From Halomonas sp. (lineage in GTDB: Bacteria > Pseudomonadota > Gammaproteobacteria > Pseudomonadales > Halomonadaceae), in assembly GCA_003560175.1 (NCBI GenBank), contig PWIZ01000371.1, positions 1-8,984 of the forward strand: a stretch of DNA of 8,984 nucleotides. Direction: 5' to 3'. The notes under the pieces were generated by a model. The model was not told where the DNA came from and did not search any database. It saw nothing but the letters and a program-made list of their open reading frames with translations. Position numbers and translations under genes: made by a program. How positions within the stretch are numbered: position 1 is the stretch's first letter; each line of letters begins with the position of its first letter. Of the stretch, positions 1-7,338 are shown in pieces.

Positions 1-23
1 AGGAGCCCGATTCATCGGGCGAT
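1..23. repeat. REP-like palindromic element (partial at window edge)
   Basis: A perfect 6-bp stem, gcccga (5-10) and tcgggc (15-20), closes a 4-nt loop (ttca). It is flanked by aggagc on the left and gcgat on the right. This layout (AGGAGC, palindrome, GCGAT) matches the general form of the REP elements scattered between genes in Pseudomonas and related gammaproteobacteria. There is no T-tract on either strand, so a classical intrinsic terminator is less likely. The element may continue beyond the window edge. Only one copy is visible here, so its repeated nature is inferred. Confidence 0.4.
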
Positions 24-68
24 GCCGTGCTTTCGGGCAAGCCGGGGCTGGCTGTCGAGCGATATCTA

Positions 69-114
69 CCCAAGGGCGCTGGAGCAAGCGCAGCGCCAGG
101 GTTTCGCCCTTGGG
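69..114. other. Long inverted repeat downstream of the aldehyde dehydrogenase gene
   Basis: Cccaagggcg (69-78) pairs perfectly with cgcccttggg (105-114), a 10-bp stem. Inside it ctgg (79-82) can pair with ccag (96-99), leaving a 5-nt bulge on the right arm. It begins 43 nt past the stop codon of the aldehyde dehydrogenase gene. There is no U-tract on either strand, so it could be an mRNA 3'-end stabiliser, a factor-dependent pause site, or part of a composite REP cluster with the palindrome at 1-23. No gene is visible in 1-157. Confidence 0.4.
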
Positions 115-157
115 CATCGCGAGATGGCCTGCGCTGGCGTCTACCGCTATCGTACGC

Positions 158-1639
158 CTAGCTCCCGGAAACCGACCCCAAAGCGCCGAGGCAGTAGTAC
201 TTGGTCTCCAGGTACTCGTCGATGCCGGTGATGCCGCCCTCGCGGCCCAGGCCGGACTGCTTGACGCCGCCGAAGGGCACCGGAGGGCCGGTCATCTTCA
301 CGGAGTTGACCGACACCATGCCGAACTCCAATGCCCGCAGCAGCTTCCAAATGCGCCGGATATCGTGGGTATAGACGTAGGCCGCGAGACCGTACTGGGT
401 GTCGTTGGCCAGGGCAATCGCCTCATCGTCGTCGGCATAGGCCATGACGCCGGCGATGGGAGCGAAGCTCTCCTCCTGCCACAGCCGCATGTCCCGGGTC
501 AGCCCGGTCAGCAGCACAGGCATGAAGAAGTTCTCGCCCGGCGCCTGGCTCTGGTCGCCGGCCACCAGGGTCGCGCCCTTGGAGATAGCGTCGTCGACGA
601 TGCCGGCGGCCTTGCCCACCGCCTGGGCGTGGATCAGCGGGCCCATATCGACCTCGCTCTCCATGCCGTTGCCCACGGTGAGCGCCGCCATGCGCTCGGC
701 AAAGTGCACGACGAACTCGTCATGGATCGACTCGTGGACCAGGATGCGGTCCGCGGCCAGGCAGTCCTGCCCGGAGGTCTGGAACTTGGCCGTCACTGCG
801 GCGAAGGCCGCCTCCCTGGGATCCATGTCGGGGCCGACGATGAAGGGCGCGTCGCCACCCAGCTCCAGGGAGACCCGCTTGACGGTGTTGGCGCACTGCT
901 CCAGCAGCAGGCGGCCGACCCGGGTAGAGCCGGTGAAGGAGAGCGCCTTGACGCGGGGCTCGGCACACAGCAGCTGAGACACCTCGGCGGGCTCGCCCAG
1001 CACCACGTTGAACACGCCCGCCGGAATGCCGGCGCGTTCGGCCAATTCGGCCAGGGCCAGCGCCGAGAAGGGGGTTTCGCCGGCCGGCTTGACGATCACC
1101 GGGCAGCCGGCGGCCATGGCCGCGGCGGCCTTGCGGGTGATCATCGCCAGCGGGAAGTTCCAGGGCGTGATCAGGGCGGCGATGCCCACTGGCTCCTTGA
1201 GGGTACCCAGGGCGGCGTTGGGGATGTGGCTGGGAATGGTCTCGCCGAAGGTACGCTTGCCCTCCTCGGCGAACCAGCGCACGAAGCTGGCGCCGTACTC
1301 CACCTCACCGCGGGCGTCCGGCAGTGGCTTGCCCTGCTCCAGGGTCATGAGGATGGCCAGGTCCTCGCGGTTGGCCTGGAGCAGGTCGTACCAGGCCAGC
1401 AGGCGCTCGCAGCGCTCATCGGCACGCAGCGCGCGCCAGTGCACGAAGGCGGCATCGGCAGCGTCCACGGCGGCGCGGATCTGGTGAGGCTCGAGCCAGG
1501 GAATGTACCCGAGGGCATCGCCGGTGGCCGGGTCGAACACGGCCTCCTCGCGGCCCCCCTCGCCATGGATCCACTTGCCATCCACGTAGGCATGTTGGCG
1601 GTACAGGCGCGGATCGCTGAGCTTGCTGGATAGATTCAT
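158..1639 (-). CDS. doeC: NAD(P)-dependent aldehyde dehydrogenase, GabD/DoeC type
   Basis: This 493-aa protein is a full-length member of the succinate-semialdehyde dehydrogenase (GabD) branch of the aldehyde dehydrogenase superfamily. It oxidises an aldehyde to a carboxylate with NAD(P)+ in the cytoplasm. Visible landmarks are TPWNFP (158-163, with the oxyanion Asn161), the cofactor lysine in VKPAGETP (Lys184), FTGSTRVG (235-242), the general base Glu259 in SLELGG, the nucleophile Cys293 in TSGQDC, and a C-terminal FGGVKQSGLGREGG stretch. The ATG at 1639 is chosen because AGGGAG lies 7 nt upstream. An in-frame GTG at 1696 would add 19 low-complexity residues and is less likely. Family-level identity is near certain. 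The doeC symbol (aspartate-semialdehyde dehydrogenase of ectoine breakdown) rests on the Lrp-type gene and doeB-like tail at the other end of the window. The alternative is GabD acting on succinate semialdehyde, or an omega-amino-aldehyde dehydrogenase serving the decarboxylase upstream. A 206-nt gap separates it from that gene, so it may have its own promoter. Confidence 0.9.
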   Translation of the reverse strand: MNLSSKLSDPRLYRQHAYVDGKWIHGEGGREEAVFDPATGDALGYIPWLEPHQIRAAVDAADAAFVHWRALRADERCERLLAWYDLLQANREDLAILMTLEQGKPLPDARGEVEYGASFVRWFAEEGKRTFGETIPSHIPNAALGTLKEPVGIAALITPWNFPLAMITRKAAAAMAAGCPVIVKPAGETPFSALALAELAERAGIPAGVFNVVLGEPAEVSQLLCAEPRVKALSFTGSTRVGRLLLEQCANTVKRVSLELGGDAPFIVGPDMDPREAAFAAVTAKFQTSGQDCLAADRILVHESIHDEFVVHFAERMAALTVGNGMESEVDMGPLIHAQAVGKAAGIVDDAISKGATLVAGDQSQAPGENFFMPVLLTGLTRDMRLWQEESFAPIAGVMAYADDDEAIALANDTQYGLAAYVYTHDIRRIWKLLRALEFGMVSVNSVKMTGPPVPFGGVKQSGLGREGGITGIDEYLETKYYCLGALGSVSGS

Positions 1640-1646
1640 GCGGTAT

Positions 1647-1652
1647 CTCCCT
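1647..1652 (-). promoter_or_regulatory. Ribosome binding site deciding the aldehyde dehydrogenase start
   Basis: AGGGAG on the minus strand lies 7 nt before the ATG at 1639. It supports this start over the in-frame GTG at 1696, which lacks a comparable purine-rich site. Confidence 0.7.
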
Positions 1653-1698
1653 GACGCGCCGGCCGAATTGGCATTGGAGGCCGGCGTCGATGACACGG

Positions 1699-1735
1699 TC
1701 GAGCCGCCTGGAGGAACTCCTCAAGTGCGGCTCGA
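1699..1735. promoter_or_regulatory. Strong palindrome upstream of the aldehyde dehydrogenase gene
   Basis: Tcgagccgc (1699-1707) pairs perfectly with gcggctcga (1727-1735). A second nested pairing, gagg (1711-1714) with cctc (1719-1722), closes a 4-nt loop. The structure lies 60 to 96 nt before the ATG at 1639, and there is no T-tract after it on either strand. It is therefore a better candidate for an operator, or for a structured 5' leader of the aldehyde dehydrogenase mRNA, than for an intrinsic terminator. No convincing -35/-10 pair was found nearby, so its role is open. Confidence 0.4.
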
Positions 1736-1760
1736 TGAGTTCATGGTAAGGGAGATGAAT

Positions 1761-1805
1761 GGCGGTTACTTTTCGTTAGCCGCCTCAGCGGATGCGCTTT
1801 TTTTT
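1761..1805. other. Imperfect hairpin and T8 tract in the decarboxylase-dehydrogenase gap
   Basis: Ggcggtta (1761-1768) and tagccgcc (1777-1784) form an 8-bp stem (one G-U pair in plus-strand RNA) around an 8-nt loop. A run of eight T follows at 1798-1805 on the plus strand, but 13 nt separate it from the stem, and no plus-strand gene ends here. On the minus strand, the transcribed direction, the run is A8 and precedes the hairpin, so this is not a standard terminator for the decarboxylase gene. The A/T-rich patch stands out in GC-rich surroundings and could be part of a promoter region. Confidence 0.25.
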
Positions 1806-1845
1806 GTCCGCCGCCGCCTGACAGGAAGATTTTCTGTGCGACCGT

Positions 1846-4623
1846 TCAGCCCGCTTCGGGATTGGCCAGTGCTGCTTCGGTGAACACCAGCAGACCCAGC
1901 TCCGGCCGGTAGCCATGGATCTCGGTGACATCCAGGGCCTGCAGGAAGTAGAGAATCTCCTCGCTGACCACCTGCCCCGGCACCAATACCGGGAAGCCTG
2001 GCGGATAGGGGATCACGAAGCTCGCGGAGACCACGTCGCGGCCAGCGCGCATCTCGGCCTGCAGCTCGCCGTTGTCGAAGCGCAGGTACTCGGTGTTCTC
2101 CTCGTCGTAGGCCAGGAAGTAGGCGCAGCGGATATCGCCCTGGGGGGTCTCGCTGCACTGGCGGAAGGCGTCATGGAAACGGCTGAAGTCAGGCAGCGGC
2201 GGCAGCTCCTCGGTCAGCGAGCGCACCCGGTTCTCGATGATCCGGCGCTCGGGCCGACTGCTCTCCTCCCAGCGGGCCTCGAACTCCTTGGCCAGCTTGA
2301 GCAATACGTCGAGCAGATAGGCGATGGAGCCCCGGGTGGTGCCGATATTGGTCATGAACAGCACGGTGTTGCGCGAGGTCTTGTTGATCTGGATGCCGTA
2401 CTTGTTCATCAGATATTCGTTCTTGAAGGTATCACCGTCGATGCCCGTGGCGCCGATGGCGATGGTGATGCGGCTCGGATCGACGACGAACTCGTCATTG
2501 GCCCAGGCCTCCTCCATCTTGTTCCAGCCGGTGGCGGGGTCGTAGAAGGTGTCGACGCCCGACTGGCGGTACTCCAGCGGCACCATGTCCTTGTTGATCA
2601 GCACCCGGAAATACTTCTGCAGCAGCGGATGGGTATAGAGCTGTTCGCGCAGCGACAGCGCCGCTTCCACCTGGGCATGCACCAGCTCGAACCCCTCCAT
2701 CTCGGCCTGCATGCGGCCCACGTCCAGGGAAGCGATGATCTGGTAGTTGGGCGAGGTCGAGGTGTGGGTCATGTAGGCTTCGTGGAACGGCGCCTCGACC
2801 TTCTGGCGATAGTCCTGGTCCCAAACGTGGATCATCGACCCCTGCCGGAGCGAGGTCAGGGTCTTGTGGGTGGAGTGGGTGGCATAGGCGCGGATGCGCA
2901 CCGAATCCGGGTCGGGCAGCAGGCGCTGCTCGAGCCAGGTGGCGTCATCGTCGGGGTCGAGCTGATCGAACTCGGCCTTCCAGGCCGCGTACTCCTCGCG
3001 ATAGGCGTCGCTGCGGTAGCGGTCGCGCAGGGTACGGGCGGCATGCATGGCGGTGCGCGGCCGATAGGTGGGGTTGAAGCCGGCAAAGGCGAACCAGGCC
3101 TCGTCCCACAGGAATACCAAGTCGGGCTTGATGGCCAGACACTCCTCCATCACCCGGCGCACGTTGTAGACCACACCATCGAAGGTGCAGTTGGTCAGCA
3201 GCAGCATCTTGACCTTGTGCAGCTGACCGGCGCGTTTGTACTGGAGCAGCGTCTTCTTGATCTCCTTGAGCGGCACCGCGCCGTACATGGAGTAGTCGTG
3301 GAGCGGGTAGGAGTCCAGATAGCTGACGTGGGCTCCGGCCAGCACCATGCCGTAGTGGTGGGACTTGTGGCAGTCGCGGTCGATCAGCACGATGTCGCGG
3401 GGCTTGACCAGTGCCTGCAGCACGATCTTGTTGGCCGTCGAGGTACCATTGGTGACGAAGAAGCTCTGCCGGGCACCGAAGGCGCGGGCGGCGTACTCCT
3501 GAGCCTTCTTGATCGGACCATAGGGCTGCAGCAGCGAATCCAGCCCGCCGGAAGTGGCCGACGTCTCGGCAAGAAAGATATTGATGCCGTAGAAGTCGAT
3601 CATATGGCCCGCCCAGTGGGATCGGGTGATCGACTTGCCCCGGGAGATGGGCATGGCATGGAAGACCCCGGTGGGCTTCCGGCTGTACTCGCGCAGGGCA
3701 TCGAAGAAGGGCGTGCGGTAGCGGCTGTCGATGGCGCGCAGAATGGTGTGGTGCTGCTCGATGTAATCCGTCTCGCGGTAGAAGATCCGATTGAAGTGAC
3801 GGATATCGCGACTGGCAGTGGCCTCCACGTCGCCGCTGGTGACCAGGAACTGGTCGATCTCGGGGCGCAGCTCGTGGATCATCGAGCTGAGCAGGATGCT
3901 GCGCTCGGCCTCGGACTGGTGCTCGAGGGCCTGCTCGGAGAGCCCTTCCAGGTAATTGCGCAGCGCGCTGAGGTTGTACTTCGACTTGTAGGGAAACTCG
4001 TAGCGAATCAGGCAGGCCTGGATGTTGGGGTTGACCAGTACGGCGATCAGGGCGTCCTCGAAGCTTCGGACCGTGACCACGTCATAGGCGAAGCGATCCT
4101 CCGGGCGGCGCATGTTGCGGAAGGCCTCGCGGACCACCTCCTCCTCCTGGGTCGAGAGGTTGTCGACGATCAACAGCTCAAAGTAGGGCTGGGCGGAACT
4201 GTTGGAGGCCGGGTGGCCACGGCGTAGCTGGGCCAGGGCATCCAGGGTCTCCAGGTCTTCGGCGTCGGCATCGGTCTCGCTGAGGTCCACATGACGGCGT
4301 CGATAGGACTCACTGATCAGCGCCCGCACCAGTCGCTTGACCACCTTCTCCAGCAGCACGTACTCCTCGCGGTCGAACAGCGACCAGAGGTGGCGGAAGT
4401 CCTCCTTGGAGGGAAAGGCGTGGTAGTCCTCGATGATCTCGAGACGCGTCAACTTGACGTCGATCGCCTTCACCAGGTTCCTGGCCCGACTTTCGTCGGT
4501 AAGGCGAATCAGCTGGCCCAGGTCACGCTTGAGTGCGTTCCAGGTATCGGCGCGCAGCTGAGAGATCTTGTGATAGAAGCCCAGTGCGGTATAGGGCGTT
4601 TCAGTCTGGCTGGTCTCTTGCAT
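1846..4623 (-). CDS. Long PLP-dependent Orn/Lys/Arg-family decarboxylase
   Basis: This 925-aa protein belongs to the fold-type I (aspartate aminotransferase-like) ornithine/lysine/arginine decarboxylases, which remove CO2 from basic amino acids to give putrescine, cadaverine or agmatine. Order of parts: a helical, charged N-terminal region (about 1-140); a response-regulator-like 'wing' domain starting near YFELLIVDN (147-155); the PLP core with TNGTSTANK (391-399), the ring-stacking His419 in DRDCHKS, Asp507 in DEAW (pyridine nitrogen) and the Schiff-base Lys587 in THSTHKTL; then HTSTSPNYQ (620-628) and a C-terminal domain with IPYPPGFPVLVPG (871-883). From recalled E. coli LdcI landmarks (His245, Asp330, Lys367, 715 aa), this protein has about 174 extra residues before the His and about 43 extra between the Asp and Lys; the part after Lys is of normal length. 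The inserted stretch (about 525-575) is rich in charged residues. The ATG at 4623 has GGAAGGG 7 nt upstream. It is the last gene of a four-gene block, 40 nt behind the C45 gene. The substrate (Lys, Arg, Orn or diaminobutyrate) cannot be assigned from sequence. Confidence 0.9.
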   Translation of the reverse strand: MQETSQTETPYTALGFYHKISQLRADTWNALKRDLGQLIRLTDESRARNLVKAIDVKLTRLEIIEDYHAFPSKEDFRHLWSLFDREEYVLLEKVVKRLVRALISESYRRRHVDLSETDADAEDLETLDALAQLRRGHPASNSSAQPYFELLIVDNLSTQEEEVVREAFRNMRRPEDRFAYDVVTVRSFEDALIAVLVNPNIQACLIRYEFPYKSKYNLSALRNYLEGLSEQALEHQSEAERSILLSSMIHELRPEIDQFLVTSGDVEATASRDIRHFNRIFYRETDYIEQHHTILRAIDSRYRTPFFDALREYSRKPTGVFHAMPISRGKSITRSHWAGHMIDFYGINIFLAETSATSGGLDSLLQPYGPIKKAQEYAARAFGARQSFFVTNGTSTANKIVLQALVKPRDIVLIDRDCHKSHHYGMVLAGAHVSYLDSYPLHDYSMYGAVPLKEIKKTLLQYKRAGQLHKVKMLLLTNCTFDGVVYNVRRVMEECLAIKPDLVFLWDEAWFAFAGFNPTYRPRTAMHAARTLRDRYRSDAYREEYAAWKAEFDQLDPDDDATWLEQRLLPDPDSVRIRAYATHSTHKTLTSLRQGSMIHVWDQDYRQKVEAPFHEAYMTHTSTSPNYQIIASLDVGRMQAEMEGFELVHAQVEAALSLREQLYTHPLLQKYFRVLINKDMVPLEYRQSGVDTFYDPATGWNKMEEAWANDEFVVDPSRITIAIGATGIDGDTFKNEYLMNKYGIQINKTSRNTVLFMTNIGTTRGSIAYLLDVLLKLAKEFEARWEESSRPERRIIENRVRSLTEELPPLPDFSRFHDAFRQCSETPQGDIRCAYFLAYDEENTEYLRFDNGELQAEMRAGRDVVSASFVIPYPPGFPVLVPGQVVSEEILYFLQALDVTEIHGYRPELGLLVFTEAALANPEAG

Positions 4624-4663
4624 GGCGATACCCTTCCGTGATGAATGTCGTAATCGATATCGA

Positions 4664-5665
4664 TCAGCTGCCGAACCTCTCCACCACGCCGTAGCGCACG
4701 GTGATCAATTCCTCAGGGAAGTGATCGAAGCTCAGATCCAGATCAAGACCGGGCCAGTGGTAGCGAACGCGACCCTCCCCGGGGCGATAGAAAGCCGAAT
4801 AGATGGTGCCCAGACCGCGGCGATAGTCGTGACGGAACAGCGGCGGTGCCGAAAAGGCGGCCTCCAGGCGCGCCTCGCTGGTGGCTTCGTCATCCACCAG
4901 GATGGAGAGCTGGCGTTCGCGGATCAGCGTCTCCGAGGCCAGCGCATGGGCGTACCACTCGATGCGCTTCTGATGGTTGGTGGCCACCGGCACCCGGCGG
5001 ATGCTCGCCTGGCGGTCCGGCCCAATCATCGCCGTCACGTAGCGTCCGGCAGCATCGGCCACGGTGATGTTGTAGGCCATGTGGGTAGGCACCCGGGCCA
5101 GTACCTCGGCAGCCTCGGGCACGCTGTCGCAGAACTCCAGCAGGTAGCGCAGGATCACCGGCGCGCCGAAGCCATCACCCACCGCCTTGCGCCCCCCGAA
5201 AGCCAGCGATACGGCGAGCCCCCGGTCGTTCATGCCATCGAGCACCCCCCACAGGCAGTCCGTCATGGCGATCACGCCGCGATCATTCCAGCGGGTGTAT
5301 AGAACAGACCCCTCGCAGAGCTCCGGCGGGTAGTCGTAGTTGCGCGCCAACAGGGTACCCCCCGGCCGAGCCAACACCGCCTGAGAGCACCCCGTGATGT
5401 AGGGCGGCGGCTGGTAGAGGCTGAGGAAGCGCGAGACCAGGTCGCCGCCGCCGGCCAGCTCGCACAGCGCACGGTAGGTAGGCAGCAGCTCCGGCATGTG
5501 ACGACGCAGGGCGTTGAGACAGGCGAGGTATCCCGGGCGCTCGCGCTCACCCTCAGCCAGGTACCAGGACTCGTAGGCGGACCAGTGCGCATCGAAGAGG
5601 GAGCGCCACTTGGGGCCCGGCGTCGCTTCGTGCAGGGTGCGAAAGACCAGCGTCTTGTCGTCCAT
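4664..5665 (-). CDS. C45-family Ntn hydrolase / acyltransferase-like protein
   Basis: The 333-aa product resembles peptidase family C45 (isopenicillin-N acyltransferase type). These enzymes mature by self-cleavage before a cysteine, which then acts as the N-terminal nucleophile to form or break amide bonds. The key site is Gly92-Cys93 in ITGCSQAVL, followed by RNYDY (108-112), a GMNDRGLAVS segment typical of the family, and an ATNH motif further on. Cleavage at Gly92-Cys93 would give an alpha chain of about 92 residues and a beta chain of about 241, close to the proportions of the fungal acyltransferase. No signal peptide or membrane segment is seen, so a cytoplasmic location is likely. Known relatives include Drosophila Tan, which hydrolyses N-beta-alanyl-dopamine. 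That makes a role in removing an aminoacyl group from an amine plausible here. Start choice is uncertain: the ATG at 5665 begins a family-like sequence, whereas a GTG at 5710 would overlap the upstream stop and add 15 residues. Neither has a strong ribosome binding site. Confidence 0.8.
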   Translation of the reverse strand: MDDKTLVFRTLHEATPGPKWRSLFDAHWSAYESWYLAEGERERPGYLACLNALRRHMPELLPTYRALCELAGGGDLVSRFLSLYQPPPYITGCSQAVLARPGGTLLARNYDYPPELCEGSVLYTRWNDRGVIAMTDCLWGVLDGMNDRGLAVSLAFGGRKAVGDGFGAPVILRYLLEFCDSVPEAAEVLARVPTHMAYNITVADAAGRYVTAMIGPDRQASIRRVPVATNHQKRIEWYAHALASETLIRERQLSILVDDEATSEARLEAAFSAPPLFRHDYRRGLGTIYSAFYRPGEGRVRYHWPGLDLDLSFDHFPEELITVRYGVVERFGS

Positions 5666-5706
5666 TTCCGTAGGCGCCGCCCTCGAGAAACCGGCGCCCT
5701 CCCCCT

Positions 5707-7305
5707 TCACAGGATCTTGAAGTTGCCGCCGCCAACGGCATGGCTGACGGCGACCTGTTCCACCACGGGATCCTGCAGCGACTGCCCGGCATACTGGCCA
5801 CGAATGCCGTCGATCCAGGCGCGGGCCCGCTCATTGAGCTGGAAGTCGTCGTCCATCAGCCGTCCGCGGGTGATCAGGATGCCCAGGTCGGCCCCCTCGT
5901 AGCGGAAGTCACCGGCACCGCTGATACGCAGGAAGAAGCCCTCCTGGTCGTTCTCGGCGGCATGGGGGTGGTAGCTGTAGTGATCGTAGGCGAGGCTGCC
6001 GTCGCCGCTCATCTTCCACAGCCCGGTTTTCGGCGCGCCGGTCAACAGGTCAACACTCTCGTCGGTGTGCTTGATCACCAGCTGACTCCAGCTGTCGACG
6101 CTCTCGGGGTGGGCCCAGCGCTCGTTGATCTCGTTGATGTCGAGGTCGAAGTCGACATCGGAAAACTCCAGAAGATGGAAGAGAAACAGCGGGATATCCG
6201 AGTGGGCAAAGGCCGCCACGTTGGTCAGCGAGCTGGCTCCGGTGACCCGCGGGTTGAGTTCGCCCAGATAGACCTCGCCGTTGTCCATGTCGATCAGGAA
6301 GTCGAGTTCGAAGTAGCCGCGATAGCCCTCCTCACGCAGCGCCTCGCCGAACTTGAAGGTGTACTCCCGAGCCTTGTCACGGATCTCCTGGGTAAAGGCA
6401 CCGGCGAACATCTCGTTGCCGCACCAGCCACCCTTGTAAGGAGTCAGTGTCTTGAAGCCCACCAGCTCGGTCATCAGCGGCCCCACCACCGTGCCGCAGC
6501 GGGTGGCACAGGCCTCGATGGCCGAGCCACGACAGTTGATGCGCTTCATGATCTTGACCTCGGGCTCGGCCTCGATCTCCTCGGCGTGCTTGTAATAATC
6601 CTCTTCGCTGGCGATGAAGAAGGTGGTGTGGCCGGAGTCGCCGAAGGCGGTCTGCACCACCAGGTCGGGCCCAAGTTCCTGGCTCACCTCGCAGAGCTCC
6701 CGGTAACTGCCTACCCGGGCCAACACGTTGGGCACGCTAGGCACGCCGGCCTTGTTGCCGATGCGCACCGTTTCGATCTTGTTATCCATCCGCTGACGCA
6801 GCGTCGCCGGCGGGAAGGCCACCTTGAGCCCCAACTGACGGCACACCTCCTCCGTGTGTTCGTCGAACATCAGGAAGGCGGCGGTTCCGGCATTTTCGCC
6901 ATCGGCCCGGGACTGGATGAAATCGATGACCTCCTTGTGCTCCAGGAGGTAGTTGTTGATGTCCTCGATGCTCTCGAAGTCCCGCGGGAACTTCTCCTTC
7001 GGCACGAAGACGTTGCGCTGCTGGCCGTCGAAGCAATCGATGTAGTTGATATGGCGGAAGTTGCCCACCCAGTCGCCGATGCCGAGCAGGTTGAAGTTGG
7101 TGGCCGAGATAAAGTAGATCGGCTCCTTGTTGTTGCGAAAGTGGCGGCGGACATCGGCAATGCTGGTGATCTTGTTCATTGTTGTCGCTCCAACGATGGC
7201 GGATGAGGAAGCGTCGGCCGCTCTCGCGGCGGATGGTGTCGCGGCGGGCGAGGAGTCCCCGAGGCCGAGGAGTCGGCACAGGGCACGCTTGAGGGACTCC
7301 AGCAT
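5707..7305 (-). CDS. ATP-grasp carboxylate-amine ligase-like protein
   Basis: This protein of about 532 aa has an ATP-grasp fold of the biotin-carboxylase/carbamoyl-phosphate-synthetase type. It would activate a carboxylate as an acyl phosphate with ATP and join it to an amine or similar nucleophile. Visible features are MDNKIETV (173-180, start of the ATP-grasp domain), a Gly-containing loop QTAFGDSGHTTFFI (218-231), the metal-binding acid in YFELDFLID (331-339) and ELNPRVTGAS (349-358), equivalent to the EMNPR motif of biotin carboxylase. There is no biotin-carrier domain and no neighbouring carrier gene, so an automatic 'biotin carboxylase' label would be misleading. Two starts compete. 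The ATG at 7305 (second of a tandem ATG-ATG) has AAGGAGA just upstream and fills the gap after the nitrilase gene. The ATG at 7179 has GGAG 8 nt upstream and removes a 42-residue Ala/Ser-rich leader. The longer form is preferred because the leader still has mostly G/C third codon positions. The stop codon lies 41 nt before the C45 start. Confidence 0.8.
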   Translation of the reverse strand: MLESLKRALCRLLGLGDSSPAATPSAARAADASSSAIVGATTMNKITSIADVRRHFRNNKEPIYFISATNFNLLGIGDWVGNFRHINYIDCFDGQQRNVFVPKEKFPRDFESIEDINNYLLEHKEVIDFIQSRADGENAGTAAFLMFDEHTEEVCRQLGLKVAFPPATLRQRMDNKIETVRIGNKAGVPSVPNVLARVGSYRELCEVSQELGPDLVVQTAFGDSGHTTFFIASEEDYYKHAEEIEAEPEVKIMKRINCRGSAIEACATRCGTVVGPLMTELVGFKTLTPYKGGWCGNEMFAGAFTQEIRDKAREYTFKFGEALREEGYRGYFELDFLIDMDNGEVYLGELNPRVTGASSLTNVAAFAHSDIPLFLFHLLEFSDVDFDLDINEINERWAHPESVDSWSQLVIKHTDESVDLLTGAPKTGLWKMSGDGSLAYDHYSYHPHAAENDQEGFFLRISGAGDFRYEGADLGILITRGRLMDDDFQLNERARAWIDGIRGQYAGQSLQDPVVEQVAVSHAVGGGNFKIL

Positions 7306-7310
7306 CATGG

Positions 7311-7317
7311 TCTCCTT
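7311..7317 (-). promoter_or_regulatory. Ribosome binding site of the long ATP-grasp start
   Basis: AAGGAGA on the minus strand is the strongest Shine-Dalgarno match in the window. It lies 2 nt before the ATG at 7308 and 5 nt before the ATG at 7305, a spacing that favours the second ATG. It argues that the 42-residue N-terminal extension is translated. Confidence 0.6.
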
Positions 7318-7338
7318 ACCGAGACAGGGAGCAGCGGT

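Noticed and set aside
110..1633. 507-codon open frame on the plus strand
   Set aside because: Antisense shadow of the aldehyde dehydrogenase gene; no recognisable domain and low-complexity composition.
1798..1805. T8 run as an intrinsic terminator
   Set aside because: It reads as T only on the plus strand, where no gene ends, and the nearest stable stem is 13 nt away.
1755..1883. Short plus-strand frame starting with ATGAATGGCGG behind GGGAG, with a T8 tract
   Set aside because: The purine run touches the ATG with no spacing, the frame runs into the 3' end of the decarboxylase gene on the other strand, and no plus-strand gene follows that could be controlled by it.
1915..4227. 770-codon open frame on the plus strand
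   Set aside because: It lies wholly opposite the decarboxylase gene, which has unmistakable family motifs. Its translation is rich in Gly, Val, Leu, Asp and His without domain signatures, as expected for the antisense of a GC-rich gene.
5740..7206. 488-codon open frame on the plus strand
   Set aside because: Antisense shadow of the ATP-grasp gene with no domain features.
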